Source: Eutreptiella sp. 'Long Island Sound 2002'
Lineage: Eukaryota; Euglenozoa; Euglenophyceae; Eutreptiales; Eutreptiaceae
Assembly (NCBI GenBank): GCA_964036045.1
Contig: OZ038382.1
Span: forward strand, 10,592,235 to 10,656,234
Direction: 5' to 3'
DNA length: 64,000 bases
The notes under the pieces: generated by a model
What the model was told of the DNA's origin: nothing
What the model saw: only the letters and a program-made list of their open reading frames with translations
The model's database searches: none
Shown here: positions 25,497 to 38,300 of the stretch, one piece after another
How positions within the stretch are numbered: position 1 is the stretch's first letter
Layout of the letters: the number at the start of each line of letters is the position of its first letter
Position numbers and translations under genes: made by a program

Positions 25497-25740
25497 CTGC
25501 TGTTGCTATTGTTGTTGTTGTGGTGGTGGTGGTGATGGTGGTGGTGGTGGTGGTGGTGGTGGTGGTGGTGGTGGTGGTGGTGGTGGTGGTGGTGGTGGTG
25601 GTGGTGGTGGTGGTGGTGGTGGTGGTGGTGGTGGTGGTTGTGGTGGTGGTGGTGGTGGTGGTGGTGGTGGTCGTCGTCGTCGTTGTTGTTGTTGCTGCTG
25701 CTGCTGCTGCTGCTGTTGTTGCTGTTGTTGTTGTTGTCAT
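25497..25740. repeat. Long trinucleotide tract, (GGT)n flanked by TTG/CTG triplets
   Basis: About 160 bp of nearly pure GGT (TGG) with short TGC/TTG/TCG triplet runs at both ends. It reads as polyvaline or polythreonine in the frames without stops. The absence of surrounding coding sequence argues for a microsatellite rather than a homopolymer-encoding exon. Confidence 0.95.
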
Positions 25741-28489
25741 CGTCGGCTTCTCATAATCAGCCCCGCGAAATCAAACCCTGGGGGTACCGCTCCTAAAGAA
25801 CCAGCCCTGCCCAGCCTGGGCGCTGCTCACAAGGGTAAACAAATGCCAAACACACGGGCCCCGTGCCCAGCACCTCCTTGTGCTATACCCTCCATGGCGC
25901 ACGCCAAAGGCGATGTTGGGAACTCGGAAATTTGGGCGCCAGAAGCTTGGAACACAGCATGTGTCGCATGTAGACTGGACTGGGGCCCACTGCCGACCCG
26001 CAGTCCTCCAAACCACCGTAAGCCTCTTGAGCCCTAGGCACAGGGGGTGGGCGCTTGAAAGAATACGTAGATTAGACTGTACAAACCGGCCGGGGGCGGG
26101 GGGGGGTCAGTTCGGGTTTGAGCGTGGGGACATACGACACCAAAATGATGCCCGTTTCAACATTACATCAGAGGAAGCACCTGTGCAGCGCAGTAAACCC
26201 TCTTCGGGGCGGGCGGCGCAATGTTTCCGCTGCTCGCCGCGAGGGAGGGGGGGGGGGGGCGTTAGTGCAGTTTTGTGGGTGACAGTGGAATGTTTTCCCC
26301 ACTGCTCACGATTGCACCCGCTACCCCCTCGCTTTAACCCCCCCCCCACCCCCTCCCCAAAGTTCCATGAAGGCTGCTTCTTTCAAGCACTTGGGGGAAC
26401 AGTTGCGCTGCACACACCTTTTGAGGGGGTTCAGGGTTCCACTATTCCACCTCCACTCCTGCCGGGTGGCCCCCGGCTGCAGCTGCCCAAGTAGTTGCGC
26501 CGCGCGCCGCGTCAAGTGCCCCCCCTCAAACTCGTGCTCTGTTCTGTGGCAGTCCTGTTCTGCGGCAACGCTGGGCCGGCGTGAACCAAAGCTCAATCCC
26601 CCGTCTTTGTGGATCGCCTGCCGCGTACGGGGGTTGGGGGTGGGGGAGGGGGGGGGCGGCAACGGCCCCCTGTCAAATACTATAAGTGCAAGCACCACAA
26701 AGCAACGGTGGGGGACGTACTGTACAGTGCGCAGCGCAAGGGGCCCGCTCCTGCGCGATGGGCTCGGCACAGACGGCGTGCGAGAAGAGTCGCTGTGCGA
26801 CTCCGCTGGTCCGGCAGCCGCCAGCCCAGACGGTCCCGGAACGGGGGCATCGGAAAAGGCCACTGGCGTGCGAGAGCCCACCCTCCGTGTCGTTCGCGCA
26901 CCGGAGACCCGGCGTGAGACCTGACGTATCCAGACGTAGGACCGGTTTGAGACCCCACGTGAGACCCCACGTGAGACACGACGTGAGGCGCGAACGCAGG
27001 CGGCGCCAGAGAGGGCGACGGTAGCACTGGATACCTGTCCCAAAGGGAGGGGCCGGGGGGGGGCGGGGGCTTTGCTATAAAAGCTCAATACGTGTGGCGG
27101 CCGGGGGGCGGGGGGGGGGTTCCACGCTTTGTGGTGACCAGCAGATGCAACAGGCAGAGCTACGCCACCCTTAGCCCCTGAGAATCGCAAGCTGACCCGT
27201 AGTCCCGGCTTCAACGCCGTACCCACGCCACATCATGGGGGCGTTTTCGCACAGCGCGCGCACAGCGCCAATTATGACGGTGATTATCCGCGTAACAGCC
27301 CCGAAAACCACCCACCTGCGGAATCATGCACAACCAATTCAAAACTCAAAAATTCAAACATCTAATGCTTGCCATGGGTCCCAGGGACCTAAATTCTGCC
27401 CCCTATAGCCCCGTCCACTGCAGCAGCCATTCAATGACATCCTGCCAATCTTCTGAACTTACCGAACTCCCGGTGGTGGAGAACGGCCAACTTTTCGCAC
27501 AGCGCGTGCACAGCGCACGGTACACCCCCCATGGGACCATCCTCCCAGGCCGTGTAGGCGGCACTGTCATGCAATGCTGCGTGCCCCCGGGGGCAGTACG
27601 TTGTGGAGGAGCCCCGTGCAAGGCGGCCTGGTGGCAGCCGGCGAATGGTCAGAAGTACAAAATGCAGAGCCCGATGGCCGTCGGGCGCGGCCGGCGGTGG
27701 GCCGTTCCGGTCAATCGGTTGCCGAGGAAAACGCACCATGTTGCCGGGCTGCGCCATCGTTCTTGTGTGGTGCTGTGCGCCGCTGTGCACGTCGCTCTCT
27801 GCCTACTGCCGGTGTGCTGCGTGCTGTGTACCGCTGCGGCCACACGACGGGCACCCCAGGGATGCATTGGAAGGGGGCGGGGAGCCGCCCCACCCCCCCT
27901 CCAGGGCGCCCAACCTACGCCCAGCCACTGTCTCCCTGACGGTAAGTGCCAGGCTCAATGGCATCTGAAATTGACAGTAACCGCCCCCAACCGCTTGGCA
28001 ACCTCCTCCGACCGCTGATCCAACCGCTTCTGGGGCTGCCTCCGACGTGCCTTCCCCTCTAATGCATCCCTCGGGCACCCCCACCTCGTGCAAGCACGGC
28101 CGAACTCGGGACAGACGGGGTCAGATGGGGATCCGGTGCTTAGACGTGGCTGTGCAGGCGGGTTCCTTGGGAGGGGGGGGGGGTCCGGCCCAGACAGCAC
28201 CCGTTGAAATTCACGGCCAGGGAAACAGAAATGGGTGGCAGTCTCAAGCAGAATGTTGTCATGGGCATCAGCAACTCTTCACAGGCGCGACCCAGCCCCT
28301 CCGTCCCACTACAACCGGCCCCCACCCACATCATCGTGCACTCCTGACCACAAAACCGGCGGTCAGGAAAAGGGAGGTCGGCCGGGGTTGGCGGGTTTCG
28401 ACAACGCCGCGCGCGCGAAAGCGGGGCGGGGGTCTGAGGGACACTGCTCAAAATACTGGACAGCGTTACCATGAGTGGCATAACAGCGC
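25741..28489. other. No gene seen
   Basis: GC-rich DNA with poly-G tracts near 26260, 26655, 27110 and 28175. At 26935-26990 there is a run of short units (GAGACCCCACGT, GAGACACGACGT). At 27970-28030 there is a cluster of CAACCGCT/GACCGCT-type units. Part of 28110-28310 is a diverged relative of 7180-7395 (shared GCAGAATGTTGT and GACCCAGCCCCT). Confidence 0.5.
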
Positions 28490-29600
28490 TTGAGTTATCA
28501 AAGCCAACCAATCATGGAGTGTTCGGCATGTGGCAAACCTGTAGCACACCGAGAGCTCTGTGGAGCACCACCGTTGGTGCAAAGTGCCATATCAATGGGA
28601 AATCCCGATGAAGGGGGAAAAAGAAATGCAGGGGAAACCGCGTGAAAGTGCAGGAAAATGCGAATCACTTCATCTCCAACCGCCTTGGGTCACGATGCAG
28701 ATGACTGGTCAGAAGACCGTCGTTTGGAGACAGAGCTCCCCAGGTCCGGCGCGGCGATGCCCAGGGTTCCATACATCGGAGGTCCGCAGAAACGCCCCCT
28801 CATGCGACGTCTGCAGCTGCAGCCGCAATCCTCAGCTGCAGGCCTCGCTCGTTGCAGTGATCTTGACGAGCTATGGCTTTGGCTTCGGCCACTGGCGCAA
28901 TGCCACATGCTCTGTGACCCTGCCCCTCGCTGGGAAACCGCACAATGTGTGCACGCAAATCTGCAGCGAATCACTACACTTGCTCCGAGGGACCAGAGGC
29001 GGAACGGACACTAAACATCTCCGTTTCCTCAGGGTCCAGGAGGTGCTCTTTGCCTTGGGGCCTCCACTCGGGATATTCCGCGCAAAACGATTGGAATGAC
29101 CGCCGGAGCTTATCTGTTGGGCAGTGCCGAGCATTAGGGTACCTAAGATGGAACGCCAAGGGGGTGCCGAACGGTGCAGGAGGCAGTGACGTGAACCATA
29201 AACGCTGAACGTAGGTTTGCCGATTGGTACTTCCATGTTTCCTTTTCACTTTTGGACACCATGATCCACTAAATTCTGAGACCATGCTCCCGATTCCTAT
29301 TCCGATGAGGGCACACAGAGGAAGCCGAAGTGTGCGTTGGGCAAAGGTGGAGCTACATCCCATTATTGTACCACTAGTTTTCACACCATTTGAGGGGTGC
29401 TTGAGTTGTCATGTAGCAAACCTGTGGTACATCAAACCGAGAGCTCTGTGAAGCACCGCATTCGTGCAAAGTACCATGTCAATGGGAAATCCCGATGAAA
29501 AAAAAAATACAGGGGAAACCACAGACAGTTGTAGGAAAATGTGAATCACTTAATCGCCAACCACCTTGGGTCCTGGCGCAGATGAGTGGTCTGGCGACGA
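28490..29600. repeat. Diverged direct duplication of about 210-235 bp
   Basis: Copies at about 28490-28725 and 29399-29600 share TTGAGTTRTC, CCGAGAGCTCTGTG, TCAATGGGAAATCCCGATGA, CAGGGGAAACC and CAACCRCCTTGGGTC in the same order. They differ by small indels. The 670 bp between them is unrelated. Confidence 0.85.
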
Positions 29601-30333
29601 GCGCCACGATCCGGGGGCGTTCCATGGTAACAATGAACAATTAGTGAGGTAGCCATGTAGCTCGTTGTGCATTGCTGGTGGTTTGCTCTTTCCAGGGACC
29701 AATTCAGCGGACTATGGCCATGGATCGCCCGGTCCTCGCTATGCGCAACGCAGGCCAACGACCTTTGCTTGACCTCGCAAGCCAAGCAAAAGTGTCACAG
29801 CGACTGCTTTGATCCCCACAGAGACCGCTTGTCAGCCATATCCATCATTATCTCGCCCCTTTTGCTCAATTGGCGTCACTTTTTGTATGAGCAAGACCTA
29901 CAACATCCCTGGACGGCCCAGATATCGGATGGCCTGGTTCAAGCAGCATCCTGACCCAAGCTGTGGAACCTCCGTCCCGATGGGGTCTGTGATGCCTCCC
30001 TCTCCGCCTGCCTGCCCGCGTCCCTGTCTGCCTGCCTGCCTACCTCCTTCCATGCATCAGCGTCCCTCCCTCTTTCCCACCCTCCCTCCCTCCCTGCTTG
30101 CCTGCCTCCCCCTCCTCCCTCCTTTCACCGACCCACCTGCCCACTTCATTTCGGCTGCTCATGAGTCTGACCCAGGGAGGTTGCAGCCAAGCCGCCGGGG
30201 AAGGGAGGGAGGCCGCACTGCCACTGGCCCCGCTTGCGGCGCCTCTGACATCTGCGGCCTTGCCGTAGCTCCCCGACCTGATTGCCCAACCCCAGACCTG
30301 CGACGCTCATGACGCGGATTGAAAAGAACATAC

Positions 30334-30397
30334 TTGTCCACGTCGAAGGTTGAGAACACGCAGACCTTCCCAACAGCATCCACATCGACCGTGTAAT
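30334..30397 (-). CDS. ATG9: ATG9 exon 9 (exon 8 not found)
   Basis: Between TCCCACAG/AT and GACAA/GTATGT. It encodes YTVDVDAVGKVCVFSTFDVD, equivalent to the family's TVEVxGVGxVCSFAxFD motif. It requires an unlocated exon ending in phase 1 upstream and further exons downstream. Confidence 0.85.
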
Positions 30398-32260
30398 CTG
30401 TGGGAGCACATGTGGAACAGGACATACACACATGGGGTATTTGGTAAGACCAGACGAGTACCAGACGAGGTAAAACTTAGTAAAATTTTTAATTTCTACA
30501 TAAATAAATTACTTAATAAAAAAAAAACATTTTACTCAGTAAATTACTCAGTAAAAATCCCACCCGCAGAGGAAAAAATTAGTAACTAAATGTTTTTTAC
30601 TAAGTTTTGAATCTTAGTAAAAAAAATTTTGAAAAAAATTTTTTTTCACTAAGTTTCACCACGGACCCACACACATGGGGCAGATGCAGTGGCGTGCCCC
30701 ACTGATTGGCACATCACAGGGAGGGGGGAGGGGGATCACACACTGCGCACCGCGCACCAGGCACACCAAACCCAAAATAGTGCAAAGCCGCACCAAACCG
30801 ACTTGAACACCTTCTCCTGAGCAATGCCGGAATGAACCACACAGCTGAGCCCTGCCTTTCAGGACTCCTTTGCGGCAAACGAGGAAAGCACATAATGAGC
30901 GCACGCCAATTGTTATGCGTCGTGTGCGGCACATCCCATGCGACGCCACCCCATGCGACATCACGCTGCACACAGTGCTAAGCAATAGCCTGCGCGATGA
31001 TACGCCTGTGCAGGGCATCGCTTTGGCACTACTTCAAAAACAACGTGTCACACAACGCCGTGTCATATGCAATGCCAGAATGCCATGCAAGAGCGCCGTG
31101 CCACGCGGTCCCGCGCCATCATGCCCTGCAAGACGCGCTGCCACGGCGATATGCAACGCCATATGAAGAACTGACGTGTCCCACATTCGTGGCTATGGCA
31201 TTCAATTTCACGCCGGCTGCAATCGGACGCCATCTGCCTCATGTGACTCGGTGCAGAGAAAAAGGAAATGCAAGGGCCTGAAGTGGCAGGACATGACCTT
31301 TGACAAATTGGAGGAACTTGTCTGCTTGATATGGCAGTGAAAACAACAAATACGCAGGGGTCATCGCGATACTGATCGCTTCCTGTGACAACAAGAGGGT
31401 GCAGTGTGCACAAATGCCCGCCCGGCGCCATCGATGCAGTCAGGCGGTGAAAACGTGTGTGCATGGAAATAGTTCGAAAAGAGGGCCATCGGAATGAGGA
31501 GGGGATCACGGTCATGGCCAAACATAAGATGGATAGGATGAGGGAAAATTGGCTCGCACGCGGGCGGGCGGGGGGTGGGGGGGGGGGGTCGTTCGAGTCC
31601 CTTTTCCGATCCTGCCCCCTTTCAGGACTCCCGTGACAGCGTCTTTGGACTGCCTGTCACGAGAGCCCCTTTTCCAGATCCCCCCGCCCACCCTCCTTCG
31701 GGGGGCTCGAACGACCCCCACGCGCGCAAGCCAATTTTCCACCTGTAGCAGTCCTTGTCGTTGTCACGCCCGCTGTCACTTTCATGTCGCTGCCCTTGTG
31801 CCTGTCACTTTTCTCACTGCCACTGTCACTGCCACTGTCACTGTTCCTGCTATCATCACCATCATGCCTCAAAGCAGACATGAAGCGTCACGTGCAGCCC
31901 TGCTGAGGTCCTGTGCTACGTTGTTGAGGAGATTGGACCCAATTCTGGCGCTAAGATACCAGAACCTCTGTCCTGGTTGAATATACAATGCCCATCTAAA
32001 CATTCATGCTGCACGTTTCGGCAGCCAGCGAGTCAATTCTTTGCATGGACGGGGCCCTTTTCATCCACAGTGATCACCAACCCAACCACTCCTGGTTCCC
32101 TCCGAGCAGCCAACCGCGTCTGCACTTTGGCCCAAGGTTCCATGACGGGTGATCTTTGACTGGTGTACAGACCGATTCTCAGTCCGGTACCGTCACTCTT
32201 TGACTGCCATTGAGGTACAGTACAATCCCCGCCAAACATAGACACACACACGTGTGTGTA

Positions 32261-32306
<46 letters not shown>

Positions 32307-35300
32307 CCGGTGGTTGTGGGGTTGCGCCTGGGTGTGGTGCGTGGGTGTGGTGCGTGGGTGTGGGTGTGGGTTTGGACGGGTGTTGCGTGGTTCAGGTGTC
32401 CATGGGGAGGAGACGAAGAGGAGAGCCTCCGCATTGATGCTGAGCCGAGTAGGCCCAAGGGGGTCACCCCACCGACGACCGGCACCAAGTCGGTGAGGGC
32501 CGGCAGGCACCATGGGGCTGGCGCGCGGGTGCGCCCTACCGGGGGACCGCATCTCCTCCTCCTGTGGGTGTGGGTGTAGGTGTAGGTGTGGGTGTGGGTG
32601 TGGGTTTCGGTGTGGGTATGGGTGTGGGTGTGGGTGTGGGTGTGGGTGTGGGTGTGGGTATACGTATGCGCGCGGTTGTTGCGTTGATGTGCTGCGCTGC
32701 GCTGCGCTTCGCTTCGCTTTGTGCTGTGGGGGGTAGGCTGCACTGCACTGCGCCACGGTGCGCTGTCCTGCATGTTGTGCGAAACGACAAACAGAGCAAC
32801 CATGAGGTTGTGGGAGCACAGAGCAACCATTTTGCCACGAGGCATCTTGGAAGACCATGGATGTGGTGCACGAAGCCACCAGTTCTCGTCCCTCGTCAGC
32901 ATTGGCCGACCCTCTCCCTGACTTGGTTTGGGCAGCTTCGGGTGCCGTGGGCTGGTATGCAGGTCTGCCGACTGTTATCACCGCCGTGCAATGCACTACA
33001 CCCCTCAACTACACCCCTCGACAACATTCCTCAACAACACCCCTCCTTGTTCCGCCTAACACGTGCATTTGGGTGCATATGTGCATACAAACGCAGGACA
33101 GGGAATCCAAACACACCCCGCGCACGTTGTGGGGGTGGCGGTGGGCCGGCATACGGGCATGTGTGCGCGTACGTGTGTTGTGTTGCGTTGTGCTGCGTTG
33201 GATTGGCTTCTGCGTTGTGTTGCGTTGCGCATACCACGCTTGCAATCATACTCGCTAATGACACCTGCCGAGGCAGGTGTCGGCAGGTGTCACGAAATTT
33301 TTCGGCAGTTGTCGGCAGGTGTCAGGCAGGTGATGGAATGCAGCCCATACATGTTATTACATGCTTACTGTTGCATGCAAACACACCACACCCCATCAGG
33401 CACTCACATGTGTCAGGTAAATTTTCCGGCAGGTGTCAGCAGGTGTCAAGAAAATTTCTGGCAAGCGTAAGCAGGTGTCAAAACAATTTTTGGCAGGTGT
33501 GGGCAGGTGCCTCAAGACGTTGCGGCAGGTGTTATCAGCAAGTATGCTTGCAATGTGCGCAGGGCGGCACCTGGAAAAAGATAGACCAGCGATATCGGTA
33601 CAAATCCAAGACGTCGTCACGGGTGCTGCAGTGGTGGGGCTCCTTCCACTTGCGAGGCTGGTAGTGCGTTTGGGCCACCAACTTCTCCATCGCCCCTTTG
33701 GAGTCATAGTTTCCGTGGTGGTCGTCTTGACTGCAGCAGTGCAACGAGTACATGTGCACAGGGCTGCGTTGGCATGGACGACCGGGCGCTGCAGGGAGGG
33801 GCTCTGGCCCTAATTGCAAGGCGGACACCCCCCAGCAGGCCATTGCTTCAGGGGTCATTTCCGAGGCCACCTCCGAGGGGCTGGCGTTTCCGCCCATGCA
33901 GGTGGTCCTGAGCCCTCCCTCTTGTGAATGCCTTGGTTCAACGGACTCGCTCCCAAATTTCGGGTCTCCCCCGGGCTTCTTTTTCTGGTTCCCCCACATC
34001 GGCACTCACGAGTGCTGAGGCCGCAGTGGAGTGGGCGTTCCCGAAGCACAACAACTCAGAAAGTGTACCTGGTCGCTAGTGGCCTGGAGACACTGACCCA
34101 AACCGTCCATAACCTGCGTCCCTGGCCACTGTCTCCCCAGCCATCGGTGCGTTGCCCTCAACTTGTTGCGTACTTGGCACCAAGGGGGTGCATGATGGGC
34201 TGAATTACAGTGAGGTATTGTAAGGGAAGGGGGACTGGGCTGGGGGTGCGAGGGGGCTGGGTCCATACATTGGAGAAAACAGCCTTGCCAATGGAAAATG
34301 GCCAAATCTGTCGGCGTCAAACACGCTGACATTGTTTTCACCAATAACAAAGCAAACTTGTCAAACAATCCAACAACAGTCCAAATGTCTTCGGCAAAGC
34401 ACCTCGAAAAGGGACCGATTAATGTCCCTGTTGCGTCCCTCGAGGTGGCACAGCAATGCCAAACAATTAGATTGCACGGTTTACAATCCAGTGGCCGTAG
34501 CAAATCATATGGTGCTATTCAATGCTTTACATGTGATTTCTTGATCATTTTGGTGGTCACAATAACAACCAAGTCAGTTTTGAGTATTTTGATTCTTGAG
34601 CTGTTGAGGCTGACAACTGCATGCGGGGGGTATATGGCGCTCGCGCCTGCGCTTGATCTAACAAGGCTCTTGGAGGTGATCTTCCTGATTTTCCCGGAGC
34701 ATTGTCAGGGGGGCAGGGTCTGATGGGGGCTGAGAGAGCGCTTACAGGGCGAGGGGGGGGGGGGCATGCCAAAAAAAAACCTCTAATTTAGGCCTGGGGC
34801 CCATGCCCACCGCAACCCAAACGTGGGCAGCATAGTTACTTGGGTCAGTACCTCTCCACTTGCGCAACGACCAGCACTGTTTTGCCGTTTGGCCAGCATG
34901 GAGACCACTGGGGGTACCGAACTTGATGCACAGAAATGGGTTGCTTTCCTTGTGTGAGGTTGTCTTTGCAAACGGTGGACAAACAGAGCCACATGGCTGG
35001 AGCCCTCGTACGACGGAGGCACGTACAAAATCCGTGGTGTTTGCGACATCTCCAAAGCCCGGCTAGGCGGGCACTGCAAATCCACGGATCGCACGGTCCG
35101 GAGTACTGGCCTGTTCGAATCGAAGGGCCCCCAAAAGCCAAGTTGGTCAATGGCATTAGATCAACGGGCCCTGCAGTTTCAGCCCTGCCAATGCTGTTGG
35201 TCTGTCTTGCCCTGACTCAAACCCCAACCAGATCGATGTTGCCCAATGAAATCAGACGACGGATGTGCATTTAGTGCTGCAACAGACTGTATTTTGAGAT

Positions 35301-38300
35301 ATGGCACTACAGTCGATTGGGTTGGGAGAGATCAGATCTATGTGTGCAATAATGAATCGGGTTCGACCTGTCAGCCTTGTCTGCCCCAATAGACGAGAGG
35401 GCCAGAAAAGCCCATTCTGCGAGCAAATTCCCCTTTTCCGTCACTATACAATCGGGGCTGGAAAGAAGAGGGGGGGGTCTGGGGGACGGCGGGTAGCCAA
35501 TTTCATGAATGCTTCGTGCCCCGGCGCCCCTTCGTCCAACATACAGGTTTACATTTCTTATGCGCTGCACACACGCCAAGCCGTAACGAGTCATACCTCA
35601 AACTCAGCCCTCCGACAATCACCAAAGTGAAAATACTCAGCCACCACAAAAGATTCTGCCCCTTGATCTCAATGAACAGCAGCAGCGGATAATTCATGAG
35701 GGAGAGGATGATGATGACACACGCGAATCCGCCGGCGACGAAGACCACAAATCTGCGACGTGTTGTGGATGAGAAGTTGCAACGAGACAAGGGAAAAGAC
35801 CACCCTCGCCCACTCAGAACAGTCCTGGAAGACCTGGGGTGTGTGCTGTTTAAGAGAGGGCTACGTCACCGTGCAGTAATATTCGTGTTTCCACTTAATG
35901 GAGAGGGGCATTCCCCCTGTCCCTTCTTTGGGGCGACAATCAGCCCTGCCAACAGCTTCTATCTACCCCTAATGGCGTTTCAGCCAGTGTTTACCTGTCA
36001 GAAATTCCTTCTAACTGCCTTTTCCAACCGCCGGTAACTGCGTTTGCAACCATTCTACTAGCTGCAGCACATGACAACCGACTGAGTGCGCAGCTCAGGA
36101 CTGCACTGGAAGGGGGGCAAGTCGGACATGTGTCCGAAGTGAGGAAAAGAAAGTAGATCCAACTACAGGCTAGAAGTCAGAGCCAGAACTGCGGAGTTCA
36201 AGGGTGGCTTCCACTGATCTGATTGGTGCAACAGCCCCTAGCTTTGTAAGGGTCCAAGTAAGCACAGGTCACAGGTGCGGAAAAAAGTGCAAGTCGCATA
36301 CTTGTCTTTTTGGTGTAAAATCGCATGCAATTTTTTTTTGGTGTCGGTTGTGCATGGAAATAAATGACAAAAAGGGTTTTTTTTGGCATAAGTCGCGCAC
36401 ACAGAAAAAAAAGAGAACAATACAAACCACCCAACAACCGCCATTGCTACCAGAGGAGGAAAAGCATGTAGCCCCCACGGATTTTTTGGGTACCTCCAGT
36501 ATGGGTTAAGCAATGGAGCCGCGGCAGTGACTTGAGCAGAGGAGAGAAAAGGAGAGGAGAGAAAAGAGGAGGAGAGTGTGCTATAAGACTTGCACCAACT
36601 ACAAGAAGTCAGCGAATGCACATTTGTAGATCAAATCAGACTTCTAGTCTGATGACTTAGGCTTTGCTGTGCATCGTTGTTCCGTGCACAAGCCTCATAG
36701 AGATTCTTTTTGGGTGTCCTTGGTCACGTCATCAATAAACGTTTGGCCACACTCCAACTGACCCTGTGTGTCCCTTGGATACAGTCCCATTGTCCGTGTC
36801 CCCCTCCAGAACTGGCGGTCCGCCTGCATCGCCATGGCCTCGGGGGTTGGGGGGCTGCCGCAGGCCCAGAGCTGGGCGGTCACATGGACGGCATCACATG
36901 GGTACGCACAACGCCTGCGAAACACAGCCGTGCCCCCTCAACAGTGACCTTTGAGGGGGGGGACTTAAATAAAAACATGTTTTGGAAGGTATTTAGATGG
37001 GTAGGGGTGGTTTTTGGGGCTCAGTGAGGGGTTGGAAGGACTAAAATAGGGCATGGCATCATCCTACGCAAACTGCTAAAAAAAAAAGGCAATTTAGGGA
37101 CAAAATTGGTGACGTGAGCCATGATTCACCCCTAAAAGTGACTGTGAATGATGAAAATGAGCAAAAGGAAGGGGAATGTTTCCAAATCCTATGGCATTGG
37201 GCGGCCAAAGGGTAGGGATGGGCTATTGTTAGGGTAATGTGGCTATTTCTTTACCACTCTGGGTAGGATCCAATCAAAATTTTGCCCGCGTACGGCTCTC
37301 CCACTGTCCCAACCTTCTCTGAAACATAATATTTTGAACTTTCACCCCAAAGAAATAGGGGGTGCTTAGAAATGCAGGAAAACGTGTGTTTGAAATTATG
37401 GGTCAAGTTGGGGTGTTCCCCGCGATGCACCCAAATGGTGCCAAAATGGCACTTGGATGGCCAAGTGGCTAGAACTGATTTTTTCAACGCGCGCGCGCAG
37501 CGGGGCGCGCAAAAAAATTTCCATTTTCGCCGGGAGCGAAGGTGGGTGGATTCGACTTGCTCAGAAATGCAGGAAAACGTGTGTTTGAAATTATGGGTCA
37601 AGTTGGGGTGTTCCCCGCGATGCACCCAAATGCCCCTCAGGGACCTGGATTCACTTCCACGGATGGACATGTTCTGGGTGTCATCATCTGTGGTGGGATC
37701 ACCGGAGGCAACCTTGCCTTGGTGCGGTGTGTGTGTGTTTGGGGGGGGGGGGGGTCAACATTGTCCTTCGCCGATCACCCAGATGGGGGTGGGTCCTCGG
37801 AGTTGGAGGCTGGTGAGGGAGGAGATTCTCCAGCTTTCGGCTCCGAGGAGGGGGGTGAGTGCAATTTTTCTTGGGCTCCGAAAGAGGATCCTCACCTTCA
37901 ACAACTGAGGATGAAGTAGATACGGAGACTTTCACTTTTTTTCCTGTGCAACCTACACCCAAAAAAACAGTGCATTCGACTGGCACCCAAAAAAAATACG
38001 CAATCTACATTTTTTTTTGTGCGGCCTCAATGAAAAAAAAGGTCACACAATTTATAAAAAAAAGTGCACGCAACCTACAGCAAAAAAAGAAAAATGAACA
38101 GGGCTAGTGTTTCCCTCCTTTTAGAGGCTATGTGGCCACTTGGATTCCTCTGTGCCCCAAGACAGCATGTGTTTTGTAGCCATTTGGATTTGATCCCCCT
38201 TTCTATGGGTCACTTGGATGGCACGGGTTGTGTAGAGACTTCACCCACATTCGGGCCCCCAAGACAGCAAGGGCTATGTAGCCACGTGGATTCCTCCCCT

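Noticed and set aside
25292-25756. Polyvaline / polythreonine protein
   Set aside because: Translation of the (GGT)n microsatellite with no coding flanks.
33262-33540. CRISPR array
   Set aside because: The repeats are degenerate decamers with irregular spacers in a eukaryotic intron; no cas genes are present.
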